DNA of 20,419 nucleotides, from NCBI GenBank assembly GCA_905214225.1, contig CAJMLL010000045.1, positions 1 to 20,419 of the forward strand, in the 5' to 3' direction. The number at the start of each line of letters is the position of its first letter. Positions within the stretch are counted from its first letter, which is position 1. This document shows, in pieces, positions 13,810 through 20,419 of the stretch. Source of the DNA: an uncultured bacterium. GTDB taxonomy: Bacteria > Bacillota > Clostridia > Peptostreptococcales > Anaerovoracaceae. Both the position numbers and the translations under genes were made by a program. Under the pieces are notes generated by a model. It did not search any database, was not told where the DNA came from, and saw only the letters and a program-made list of their open reading frames with translations.

Positions 13810-15357
13810 TTGACAGTACCAGTTTTCGGTCTGATCATCGGAATCGTCCTGGCGCTGGTTCTGGGCGTTTTGATCGGCTACATCATCCGCAAGAATGTCG
13901 GTGAGAAGGTCATCGGAAGTGCAGAGCAGCAGGCGAAGAATCTGATTCTGGATGCGAAGAATCATTCAGAGACGATCCGGAAAGAGATCACATTAGAGGC
14001 TAAGGAAGAAGCACACAAGATCCGTGATGACGCGGATAAGGAAGTAAGAGAGCGCCGCAGCGAGGTTGCGCGGCAGGAGCGCCGCATCCAGCAGAAGGAA
14101 GAGGCGGCGGACAGAAAGCTCGAGCAGTTTGAGAAGCGTGAAAAGCGCATGGCTTCCCAGGAGCAGGAAATCGAGAGAAAGAAGCAGAAGGCGGAAGAAA
14201 CCCTGCAGCAGCAGGTTCAGGAACTGGAGCGTATTTCCGGATATACTGCAGAAGACGCCAAGCAGATTATTCTGGAGAAGGTCGAAAAGGACTGCCGCCA
14301 CGAGGCGTCCAGAATGATCAAGGAAATCGAATCCCAGGCCAAAGAAGAGGCCGACGAGAAGGCAAAGAACATCATCACCGGCGCCATCCAGAGATGCGCG
14401 GCCGACCAGGTTGCAGAAAGCACCTTGTCCGTGGTTAATTTGCCGAATGATGACATGAAGGGACGCATCATCGGACGTGAGGGCCGCAACATCAGAGCGA
14501 TTGAGACGCTGACGGGTGTGGACCTGATTATCGACGATACGCCGGAAGCCGTCATCATTTCCGGGTTCGATCCGATCCGGAGAGAAGTTGCGAGAATCGC
14601 GCTGGAGAAGCTGGTCATGGACGGACGTATTCATCCGGCCAAGATCGAGGAAATGGTCGAGAAGGCACGCCGCGAGGTTGCGCACGTCATCAAGGAAGAG
14701 GGCGAGCAGGCAACTTTCGAGACGGGCATTCACAATCTGCACCCGGAGCTGGTCAAGCTCCTGGGACGCCTGCATTTCCGTACTTCCTACGGACAGAACG
14801 TCCTGCAGCATTCCATCGAGGTTTCCCACCTTGCCGGCCTGATGGCGGGAGAGCTGGGGCTGAACGTCAAGCTCGCCAAGCGCGCGGGTCTGCTGCATGA
14901 TATCGGAAAGGCCCTGGACCACGAGTACGAGGGAACCCACGTCGACATCGGAATCCAGATTTTGAAGAAATACAAGGAAAGCAGCGCGGTCATCAACTGC
15001 ATGGCTTCCCACCACGGCGACTACGAGCCGAAATGTATGGAAGCTGTCCTGATCGCAGCCGCGGATGCCCTGTCCGCCGCAAGACCGGGCGCTCGCAGAG
15101 AGACGCTGGATGTTTACGTCAAGAGACTGGAGAAGCTCGAGGACATCGCAAACACGACGCCGGGTGTATCCAATTCTTACGCCATTCAGGCGGGCCGTGA
15201 GATCAGAATCATCGTCAACCCGGACGAGGTTCCGGATGATGAAATGCCGCTGCTGGCGCGCAATGTCTCCAAGCGCATTGAGTCTGAGCTCGAGTATCCG
15301 GGCCAGATCAAGGTCAATGTCGTCCGCGAGACCAAGGCCGTCGACTATGCGAAATAA
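13810..15357 (+). CDS. rny: Ribonuclease Y
   Basis: 515 residues from TTG13810. RNase Y is the membrane-bound endonuclease that starts mRNA turnover in many Firmicutes. Domains in order: N-terminal membrane helix (about 4-26), a long charged coiled coil (about 30-195), a KH RNA-binding domain with [15 protein letters not shown] (218-232), and an HD hydrolase domain with the metal-binding pair His363-Asp364 in LLHDIGK and ASHHGDYEP further on. The length fits the family. An upstream ATG (13792) in the same frame overlaps the ribosome binding site AAGGAGG. TTG13810 stands 7 nt after that site and gives the usual N-terminus, so it is the start; a TTG start may lower expression. A hairpin follows the stop codon. 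Confidence 0.95.
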   Translation: MTVPVFGLIIGIVLALVLGVLIGYIIRKNVGEKVIGSAEQQAKNLILDAKNHSETIRKEITLEAKEEAHKIRDDADKEVRERRSEVARQERRIQQKEEAADRKLEQFEKREKRMASQEQEIERKKQKAEETLQQQVQELERISGYTAEDAKQIILEKVEKDCRHEASRMIKEIESQAKEEADEKAKNIITGAIQRCAADQVAESTLSVVNLPNDDMKGRIIGREGRNIRAIETLTGVDLIIDDTPEAVIISGFDPIRREVARIALEKLVMDGRIHPAKIEEMVEKARREVAHVIKEEGEQATFETGIHNLHPELVKLLGRLHFRTSYGQNVLQHSIEVSHLAGLMAGELGLNVKLAKRAGLLHDIGKALDHEYEGTHVDIGIQILKKYKESSAVINCMASHHGDYEPKCMEAVLIAAADALSAARPGARRETLDVYVKRLEKLEDIANTTPGVSNSYAIQAGREIRIIVNPDEVPDDEMPLLARNVSKRIESELEYPGQIKVNVVRETKAVDYAK

Positions 15358-15370
15358 CGGAATATCATAT

Positions 15371-15408
15371 GAAGCCTTTCGGGACCGTTTCAGGAAACGA
15401 AAGGCTTC
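15371..15408 (+). terminator. Hairpin after rny, weak or partial terminator
   Basis: GAAGCCTTTCG (15371-15381) and CGAAAGGCTTC (15398-15408) form a perfect 11-bp stem. Only a poor T-tract (CTTAAT) follows. An alternative small stem CGTTT/AAACG around 15386-15399 competes with it. It may reduce read-through into the cysteine desulfurase gene or protect the rny 3' end. Confidence 0.55.
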
Positions 15409-15458
15409 CTTAATACATGAGTGATTTGGGGACAAATTTTACACAGGACAAGGAAACA

Positions 15459-16637
15459 ATGAAACACATGATTTACCTGGACAACAGCGCGACCACCCGC
15501 CAGGCCGATGAAGTCACCGACCTGATGGCAGACGTCGCGAAAAATACTTTTGGAAATCCTTCTTCCCTGTATTCTCTGGGAATGGATGCAGAAAAAGTCG
15601 TCGAGAAGGCGAGAAAGTCTTTTGCGAAGACCCTCGGCGCGGATCCTTCAGAGATCATCTTCAATTCCGGCGGAACGGAAGGGGATAACACCGTTTTAAG
15701 AGAAGTCGCTGACGCGAGAAAACATCAGGGAAAGCACATCATCGTCAGTGCGGTGGAGCACCCGGCAGTTCTGGAAAACTGCAATCGCCTGGAGCATGAA
15801 GGCTATAAGGTGAGCAGAATTTCGGTGGACTCCCTCTGCCATCTGAATATGGAAGAGCTGGAAGACGCCATCGATGCTGAAACGACACTGATTTCCATCA
15901 TGGCGGTCAACAATGAGGTCGGCACCATCATGCCGATCCGGGACATCGTGAAGCTGGCCAGAAAGAAGGGTGGAAAACCGGACAAGGCAAGCGGCATTCT
16001 GGTGCACACGGACGCCGTGCAGGGCTACGGAAAAGTTGATCTGAAGGGCACTGGCGTGGACTTCCTGACGGTCAGCGGCCATAAATTCCACGGACCCAAG
16101 GGCGTCGGCGCCATGTACGTAAAGAAGGGAACCCTGATCCCGGCGTTTGTGCTGGGAGGCGGCCAGGAAAGAGGTTACCGCTCAGGCACAGAGAACGTGC
16201 CGGGGATCGCCGGACTGGGCAGGGCTGCTGAACTTGCACAGGAACATTTTGTCGATGGACAGAAGACCATGAAAGAGTGCAGAAGCCGCCTGCTGAAGGC
16301 CATTCAGGATCAGATCGGCGACATCCTCATCAACTCACCGCTGGATGAGACTGGAGCGGATTCTGTACTGAATATCAGCTTTCTGGGCGTGCGGGGAGAG
16401 GTCCTGCTTCATGTGCTGGAAGAAGACGGCATTTACGTGTCCACCGGCTCTGCATGTTCCTCCAATCACAAGGGACAGAGCCACGTCCTCCAGGCCATGG
16501 GAAGAAGCCCGAAGGAAATCGAGGGCGCCGTCCGCTTCAGCTTCAGCCGCTATAACCGGCCGGAAGACATGGATATCGTCGCGGATAAGGTGAAAACCGC
16601 GGTGCAGCGCTTCAGAAGACTGGGAAGTTTCCAGTAA
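15459..16637 (+). CDS. Cysteine desulfurase (NifS/IscS family)
   Basis: 392 residues from ATG15459. It is a PLP enzyme that removes sulfur from cysteine as a protein-bound persulfide. Visible are the N-terminal MIYLDNSATT, the PLP-stacking His101 in VEHPAVLEN, the PLP lysine Lys209 in SGHKFHGPKG, RSGTENVPG, and the sulfur-carrying Cys333 in the loop STGSACSS. An upstream ATG (15417) in the same frame has no ribosome binding site and would add an unlikely leader. ATG15459 is preceded by AAGGA at short spacing, and ATG15468 is also possible. The gap to thiI is 36 nt. In Firmicutes this pairing supplies sulfur for 4-thiouridine in tRNA (compare B. subtilis NifZ-ThiI), so a dedicated role with ThiI is likely. 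No iscU or sufU homologue is next to it. Confidence 0.92.
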   Translation: MKHMIYLDNSATTRQADEVTDLMADVAKNTFGNPSSLYSLGMDAEKVVEKARKSFAKTLGADPSEIIFNSGGTEGDNTVLREVADARKHQGKHIIVSAVEHPAVLENCNRLEHEGYKVSRISVDSLCHLNMEELEDAIDAETTLISIMAVNNEVGTIMPIRDIVKLARKKGGKPDKASGILVHTDAVQGYGKVDLKGTGVDFLTVSGHKFHGPKGVGAMYVKKGTLIPAFVLGGGQERGYRSGTENVPGIAGLGRAAELAQEHFVDGQKTMKECRSRLLKAIQDQIGDILINSPLDETGADSVLNISFLGVRGEVLLHVLEEDGIYVSTGSACSSNHKGQSHVLQAMGRSPKEIEGAVRFSFSRYNRPEDMDIVADKVKTAVQRFRRLGSFQ

Positions 16638-16673
16638 TGCCCGCACAGGCTCATATATAAGAAAGGAAAAAAC

Positions 16674-17888
16674 ATGAACGAACAGAATATTTTCATCGTG
16701 CGTACCGGCGAGGTCGCGCTGAAGGGAATGAATAAACCGTATTTTGAGCGTGTGCTCGTCCAGAGAATCCGGGCGGCGCTGAAGAAGACGAATGAGCAGT
16801 CGAAAGAAGAGGGAAACGGCGGCATTGATGTCTACCGTCACGAGGGTCTGATTTTCATTAAGAGCCCGAAGACCATTCCGGAGGACACGATTATCAAGCT
16901 GGTGAGCCGGGTGTTCGGTGTAGCATCCATCAGCCCGGCCTGGGAGTGCGAGAGCAACCTGGACGCCATCGGCGAGATGGCCGTGAAGTTCATGCTGAAG
17001 CAGATCGAGGAGCGCGGCGTGAAGACGTTCAAGGTTTTTGCCAAGCGCGCGGATAAGACCTTCCCGATCAAGAGCCCGGAGATCGCGAGAATCATCGGCG
17101 CCAAAGTCCTGATCGGCTGCAAGGTCCTGAAGGTCGACGTCCACAACCCAGAAGTCCGCCTGCATGTAGACCTGCGCCGCGGCGTTTCCTATATATATGA
17201 TGAAAAAGTCGCCGCAATCGGAGGACTTCCGCTCGGCACCAACGGACGCGGACTGATTCTTCTGTCCGGTGGCATTGATTCCCCGGTTGCCGCCTGGATG
17301 ATGGCCAGACGCGGCATGCTGATCGAGGCCGTGCATTTTCACAGCTATCCATATACATCCAAGAGAGCCCAGGAGAAGGTCGAGAAGTTGGCGGGCATCG
17401 TGGCCAGCTATTCCGGACGCATCCGCATGCATGTGATCAACCTGCTGCCGATTCAGGAGCAGATCGTCCAGCACTGCCCGGAAGAAGAGACCACGATTCT
17501 GGTGCGCCGCTTCATGATGCGCATCGCCCAGGAGATCGCGAAGAAGAACCGCTGCATGATGCTGATCACCGGCGAGGATCTGGGTCAGGTTGCCTCCCAG
17601 ACAGCAGAAGCCATCACCGTTACCGATGCCTGCGTGGACATTCCGGTTCTGCGCCCGCTGATCGGTATGGATAAGGTAGATATTATGGATAAGGCCCGCG
17701 AGATCGGGACCTACGAGACATCCATCGAGCCTTTTGAGGACTGCTGCACCGTCTTCCTTCCGAAGCATCCGACGACAAAGCCTAAACTGGCAAGAATCGA
17801 AGAATCTGAGTCCGCGCTGGATGTAGACGCCCTGGTAAAAGCCGCGGTAGAGTCCGAGGAAGTTGTGGAATGTGAGCCAGAGGTATAA
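16674..17888 (+). CDS. thiI: tRNA 4-thiouridine synthase ThiI
   Basis: 404 residues. ThiI adenylates U8 of tRNA and transfers sulfur to make 4-thiouridine. An N-terminal ferredoxin-like region and THUMP domain (about 1-170) bind tRNA. The PP-loop ATP pyrophosphatase motif SGGIDSP is at 198-204. Further family strings are EAVHFHSYPYTS, TGEDLGQVASQT, and the C-terminal DCCTVFLPKHPTTKP with the conserved Cys. There is no C-terminal rhodanese domain, as in most Firmicutes versions, so persulfide probably comes directly from the adjacent cysteine desulfurase. The C-terminus is acidic. The ribosome binding site AAAGGA (16662-16667) is 6 nt before the start. No strong terminator follows, only a small GATTAA/TTAATC hairpin (17940-17945/17950-17955). 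Confidence 0.95.
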   Translation: MNEQNIFIVRTGEVALKGMNKPYFERVLVQRIRAALKKTNEQSKEEGNGGIDVYRHEGLIFIKSPKTIPEDTIIKLVSRVFGVASISPAWECESNLDAIGEMAVKFMLKQIEERGVKTFKVFAKRADKTFPIKSPEIARIIGAKVLIGCKVLKVDVHNPEVRLHVDLRRGVSYIYDEKVAAIGGLPLGTNGRGLILLSGGIDSPVAAWMMARRGMLIEAVHFHSYPYTSKRAQEKVEKLAGIVASYSGRIRMHVINLLPIQEQIVQHCPEEETTILVRRFMMRIAQEIAKKNRCMMLITGEDLGQVASQTAEAITVTDACVDIPVLRPLIGMDKVDIMDKAREIGTYETSIEPFEDCCTVFLPKHPTTKPKLARIEESESALDVDALVKAAVESEEVVECEPEV

Positions 17889-18112
17889 GTAAACATAAAA
17901 ATATGACAGATGAAGACCTGTAATGCATAATTAAGGAAAGATTAAGGAATTAATCATGTTTTGAAAGGCGTACATTCCATAGGACATGCATACAATTGAC
18001 TGCTTAAAAACGCCTGAATTTCAACATTTAATGGGTATTTGCGCATCAATCTAATATCTTAAGTTTACTTAAGAAAATTGCCCCGAATGGCTTGTATAGA
18101 GTGCAAATAGAC
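17889..18112. other. Intergenic region upstream of the surface protein promoter
   Basis: No gene. It contains a direct repeat of ATTAAGGAA (near 17930-17949) with a weak hairpin, and a perfect 7-bp-arm inverted repeat TCTTAAG/CTTAAGA (18057-18063/18068-18074) about 39 bp upstream of the -35, a possible operator. Confidence 0.5.
18057..18074. promoter_or_regulatory. Inverted repeat upstream of the surface protein promoter
   Basis: TCTTAAG and CTTAAGA are perfect reverse complements separated by TTTA. The distance to the -35 box suits an activator site or UP-like element. The binding protein is unknown. Confidence 0.4.
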
Positions 18113-18142
18113 TTGACACATCGGCCCCAATGTGGGTATAAT
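18113..18142 (+). promoter_or_regulatory. Strong promoter of the surface protein gene
   Basis: TTGACA (18113-18118), an 18-nt spacer and TATAAT (18137-18142), both perfect matches. Predicted start near 18149, giving a leader of about 138 nt. Confidence 0.85.
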
Positions 18143-18150
18143 GTGTTATG

Positions 18151-18189
18151 AAATCTGTGGGAGAACAATAACGTTTTTTTCACAGATTT
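18151..18189 (+). other. 5' leader hairpin of the surface protein mRNA
   Basis: AAATCTGTG (18151-18159) pairs perfectly with CACAGATTT (18181-18189) around a 21-nt loop ending in seven T residues. It would sit within a few bases of the predicted 5' end. Such end-proximal stems are known to stabilise mRNA. Confidence 0.55.
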
Positions 18190-18286
18190 TAACCAAATGC
18201 GTGATTTACACATCCGGTTCTTGTCGTCCGGAGACGTGAAGATCATGCGTAAATTAAATCTCATTTTTATTTTATGGAGGTATAAC

Positions 18287-20230
18287 ATGACAAGAACGAA
18301 AAGCTCTAGAGCGCTTCTCAGTGTTGTACTTGCAGTACTGATGGTCGCAGCTTTCATGCCTGCACTGACGTATTCCTCCTTCGCTGCAACAGCAAAGAAG
18401 GCTACTAAGGTTACAAAGCTGACCCACACCGGTGCCAAAGTTTATGGTAAGGTTGGAAACAAGTACGTACTGAAGTACAAGCTGAGCCCGAGCAAGCTGA
18501 CTTCCGCAGCCAAGAAGACAGTCTGGAAGTCCAGCGACAGCAAGGTAGTTAAGGTTTATTCTACAAAGAGCAACCGCGCAGCAGTAAAGGCTCTGAAGTC
18601 AGGTACTGCAAAGGTTACTGTTTACACAAAGGCTAACAAGAAGGCTAAGGCAACCTGGACATTCAAGGTTACTAAGAAGGCTGCTACAAAGAAGACTACA
18701 GAACTGACAGGAGTTACAGTATCTGCTCCGAATTCACAGCTCGACCTTTCTAAGGATGTAACTGTTGGTACAGTTCTGAAGGCTTCTGTTGCTCCTGCAG
18801 ATGCTGAGAACGTTACATACCAGTGGTATGCAAATGACACAGCAATCTCCGGTGCTACTGACAGCAGCTACACAGTAACTGCAGCTGAGATTGGCAAGAC
18901 AATCACAGTTAAGGCTACAAGCAAGAACGAAGTAGCTTCCACAGCTACGGCTAAGGTTGCCACACCGACTATGTTTGATGTTACAGTAGCAAACCAGACT
19001 AACAAAGCAACAGCTGCTGCACCGGCTATTGGAGATGTTCTGAAGGCAACTGCTAATGTAAAGTCCACACTTACAACAGGTGAAAAGACTTATGAGACTT
19101 CTGAAGTTACATATCAGTGGTATCGTGGAAGCATTGATGCAAAGAATGCAATTTCCGGAGCAACATCACAGACATACACAGTTGCAGCTGCTGACGCAGA
19201 AAAGGAACTGTTTGTTGTAGCTACTCCAAAGGCAGGCGTTGCCGGATATCCAAAGTTTGTTTCTGCAGGAACAGTTAAGAAAGCTGCAAAGACAGCAACC
19301 CTGACAGCTACAACTGATGGAACAAATGTAACTGCTACAGTAAAGGATTCCAAGGGTAATGATGTTCCAGCTTCTAATTTCGATTACCAGTGGGCTGAGA
19401 GCAAGGATGGCACAAACTTCACTGCTATTTCAGCTACAAATCCAACATATGCTCCTAATAAGGCAGACAAGGCTGGATATACTTACAAGGTAACTGTAAC
19501 TCCGAAGTCTACATCCGAGTACGGTCTTGATAAGACATCTGCAACAGTTAAGTTTACAGGCAAGTCTCTGTCTAGTGCTACTGAAGGTGCTACAGTCTTC
19601 AACGTAACTTCTAACGTTAGAGGCGATGCAACTGCAACAAATAAGATTGGAGATGAACTCCAGGTTAAGATTGCTGACGGCAAGTCTCTGACATATGGAA
19701 CAGACTACACTGTAACATGGTACAGATCTGACAAAGATAATTCTAATACTGCTGATAAGGCATTCAACCCTGCAACATCTCAGAATCTGGGAACATCCCA
19801 GTCCTATAAGCTTACATCTTCCGATGTAGCTGGAACATATCTCTATGCAGTTGTAACAGGTGCTGGAGATTATGCAGGACAGACAGTAACTCTGCCTGCA
19901 AATGCAAATGTACAGGCAGCAGCTTCTGCTTATACACTGTCCTATGATTCAACTAAAAAGGCACTGGTTGTTAAGGATTCCAATGGTAACACAATAGATG
20001 GTGCTAACTATAATCTGTATGCATACAAGAATGGAACAACTACTGCATCTACTGCAACATTCACAAATGCAGCAGCAGCAGAAGGATACACATACTTCGT
20101 AACTGCTAAGACTGGTGACAGCAAGGTTAAGAGCAATGGTATCACATTTGTATCTGGTCAGGATCCAGCAAGTGTAACAGTCAGCGGACTGGTTACTATT
20201 ACTTCCAGTCCAGATGCTGCAGCAAAATAG
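18287..20230 (+). CDS. Secreted multi-Ig-like-domain protein, probable major surface protein
   Basis: 647 residues from ATG18287, 6 nt after GGAGG (18276-18280). An in-frame ATG at 18197 would bury the signal peptide and has no ribosome binding site. The Sec signal peptide is residues 1-33 (RALLSVVLAVLMVAAFMPAL, probable cut after SFA). A BIG2-like domain follows (about 38-125), with WKSSDSKVVKV and ALKSGTAKVTVY. Then about five Ig-like modules can be seen by their YQWY-type tryptophan/tyrosine strand: TYQWYANDTAISGATDSSYT, YQWYRGS, DYQWAES, VTWYRSD and YNLYAYK. There is no cysteine, LPXTG, SLH or CWB2 motif, so the mode of attachment is unclear. Strong promoter, ribosome binding site and terminator, plus A/T-ending codons unlike the neighbours (ACA, GTT, GCT), suggest high expression. 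The exact role (S-layer-like, adhesin or secreted) is inferred. Confidence 0.8.
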   Translation: MTRTKSSRALLSVVLAVLMVAAFMPALTYSSFAATAKKATKVTKLTHTGAKVYGKVGNKYVLKYKLSPSKLTSAAKKTVWKSSDSKVVKVYSTKSNRAAVKALKSGTAKVTVYTKANKKAKATWTFKVTKKAATKKTTELTGVTVSAPNSQLDLSKDVTVGTVLKASVAPADAENVTYQWYANDTAISGATDSSYTVTAAEIGKTITVKATSKNEVASTATAKVATPTMFDVTVANQTNKATAAAPAIGDVLKATANVKSTLTTGEKTYETSEVTYQWYRGSIDAKNAISGATSQTYTVAAADAEKELFVVATPKAGVAGYPKFVSAGTVKKAAKTATLTATTDGTNVTATVKDSKGNDVPASNFDYQWAESKDGTNFTAISATNPTYAPNKADKAGYTYKVTVTPKSTSEYGLDKTSATVKFTGKSLSSATEGATVFNVTSNVRGDATATNKIGDELQVKIADGKSLTYGTDYTVTWYRSDKDNSNTADKAFNPATSQNLGTSQSYKLTSSDVAGTYLYAVVTGAGDYAGQTVTLPANANVQAAASAYTLSYDSTKKALVVKDSNGNTIDGANYNLYAYKNGTTTASTATFTNAAAAEGYTYFVTAKTGDSKVKSNGITFVSGQDPASVTVSGLVTITSSPDAAAK

Positions 20231-20255
20231 TCGTTCTTGACAACAGAACAGACAA

Positions 20256-20276
20256 TTAATTCGACTTTCGAATTAA
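20256..20276 (+). other. Hairpin between the surface gene and its terminator
   Basis: TTAATTCG (20256-20263) and CGAATTAA (20269-20276) form a perfect 8-bp stem with a 5-nt loop, just ahead of the main terminator. It may add 3'-end stability. Confidence 0.6.
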
Positions 20277-20283
20277 CTTGCTT

Positions 20284-20320
20284 AAGGCAAAATCTCTTCG
20301 GAGGTTTTGCCTTTCTTTTC
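20284..20320 (+). terminator. Terminator of the surface protein gene (UUCG loop)
   Basis: AAGGCAAAATCTC (20284-20296) pairs with GAGGTTTTGCCTT (20301-20313), 13 pairs with one G-T, capped by TTCG and followed by TCTTTTC. Very stable. Confidence 0.92.
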
Positions 20321-20353
20321 ATTTACGCAATGTGAAATATTAAGGAGAGAACC

Positions 20354-20371
20354 ATGAAACGTATATCGTAA
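20354..20371 (+). CDS. Five-codon ORF with good ribosome binding site (leader peptide or broken gene start)
   Basis: AAGGAG (20343-20347 region) stands at good distance before ATG20354, which encodes MKRIS and then TAA. It could be a leader peptide of a gene beyond the window, the start of a gene broken by a stop, or chance. The window ends 48 nt later. Confidence 0.25.
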   Translation: MKRIS

Positions 20372-20419
20372 GCGTCAAAGCTAATGCACGTTGACTGCAG
20401 CAGTATTTACTGAGAAACT

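Noticed and set aside
13993..15435. 480-codon minus-strand frame opposite rny
   Set aside because: Antisense of the clearly identified RNase Y gene; no start signals and no family likeness.
18197..18286. Upstream in-frame ATG extending the surface protein by 30 residues
   Set aside because: No ribosome binding site, and the extension would precede and mask a typical Sec signal peptide.
1..20419. CRISPR array, tRNA or rRNA genes, or insertion sequence
   Set aside because: No regularly spaced identical repeats, no tRNA/rRNA signature strings and no transposase-like frame were found by reading.

Overview
The window looks like a chromosomal segment of a Gram-positive anaerobe of the class Clostridia (order Eubacteriales). 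The evidence is the gene order radC-mreB-mreC-mreD-PBP2-minD, a standalone RNase Y, a cysteine desulfurase next to a ThiI without a rhodanese domain, consensus sigma-A promoters (TTGACA/TATAAT), strong AGGAGG-type ribosome binding sites and U-tailed terminators. A finer placement, for example near the Family XIII/Anaerovoracaceae group, would be a guess. Base composition is moderate, with C/G-ending codons in most genes. The last gene is visibly more A/T-ending.

Layout. 1-764 is non-coding with small palindromes and a hairpin. 765-1892 encodes a membrane-anchored FKBP/trigger-factor-like foldase and ends in a strong terminator. 2330-3490 is a single reading frame joining the regulator NrdR to cytidylate kinase, with an internal ribosome binding site and GTG codon exactly at the junction. 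A hairpin-rich leader (about 3517-3793) precedes radC. mreB, mreC, mreD and a very long class B penicillin-binding protein follow as a cell-elongation operon, then an orphan MinD-like ATPase lacking the usual C-terminal membrane helix. About 1.1 kb without a convincing gene (10809-11921) holds an 82% identical 57-bp direct repeat, a possible small RNA and a roughly 100-bp imperfect palindrome that acts as the terminator of rodA. rodA lies on the minus strand.

Between rodA and rny is a promoter pair facing both ways that shares one palindromic -10 element (CATTATAATG). The rightward promoter leads into about 465 nt of densely folded, apparently non-coding sequence that ends at a canonical terminator (13537-13560), so this is a candidate structured RNA. 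rny (RNase Y, TTG start), a cysteine desulfurase and thiI follow. After a strong promoter (18113-18142) and a leader with a 5' hairpin comes a 647-residue secreted protein built from one bacterial Ig-like domain and about five further Ig-like modules. It has no cysteine and no recognisable wall anchor. A hairpin and a UUCG-loop terminator close it. A five-codon ORF with a good ribosome binding site sits at the right edge.

How the genes work together. MreBCD, RodA and PBP2 are the elongasome that directs lateral peptidoglycan synthesis. MinD normally positions the septum. The foldase may assist secreted proteins. NrdR-Cmk links control of ribonucleotide reductase to supply of its CDP substrate. 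The cysteine desulfurase and ThiI make 4-thiouridine in tRNA. RNase Y starts mRNA decay. The most unusual elements are the NrdR-Cmk fusion, the shared-(-10) bidirectional promoter with its structured RNA, the two large insertions in the PBP2 transpeptidase domain, and the orphan MinD without a membrane helix.
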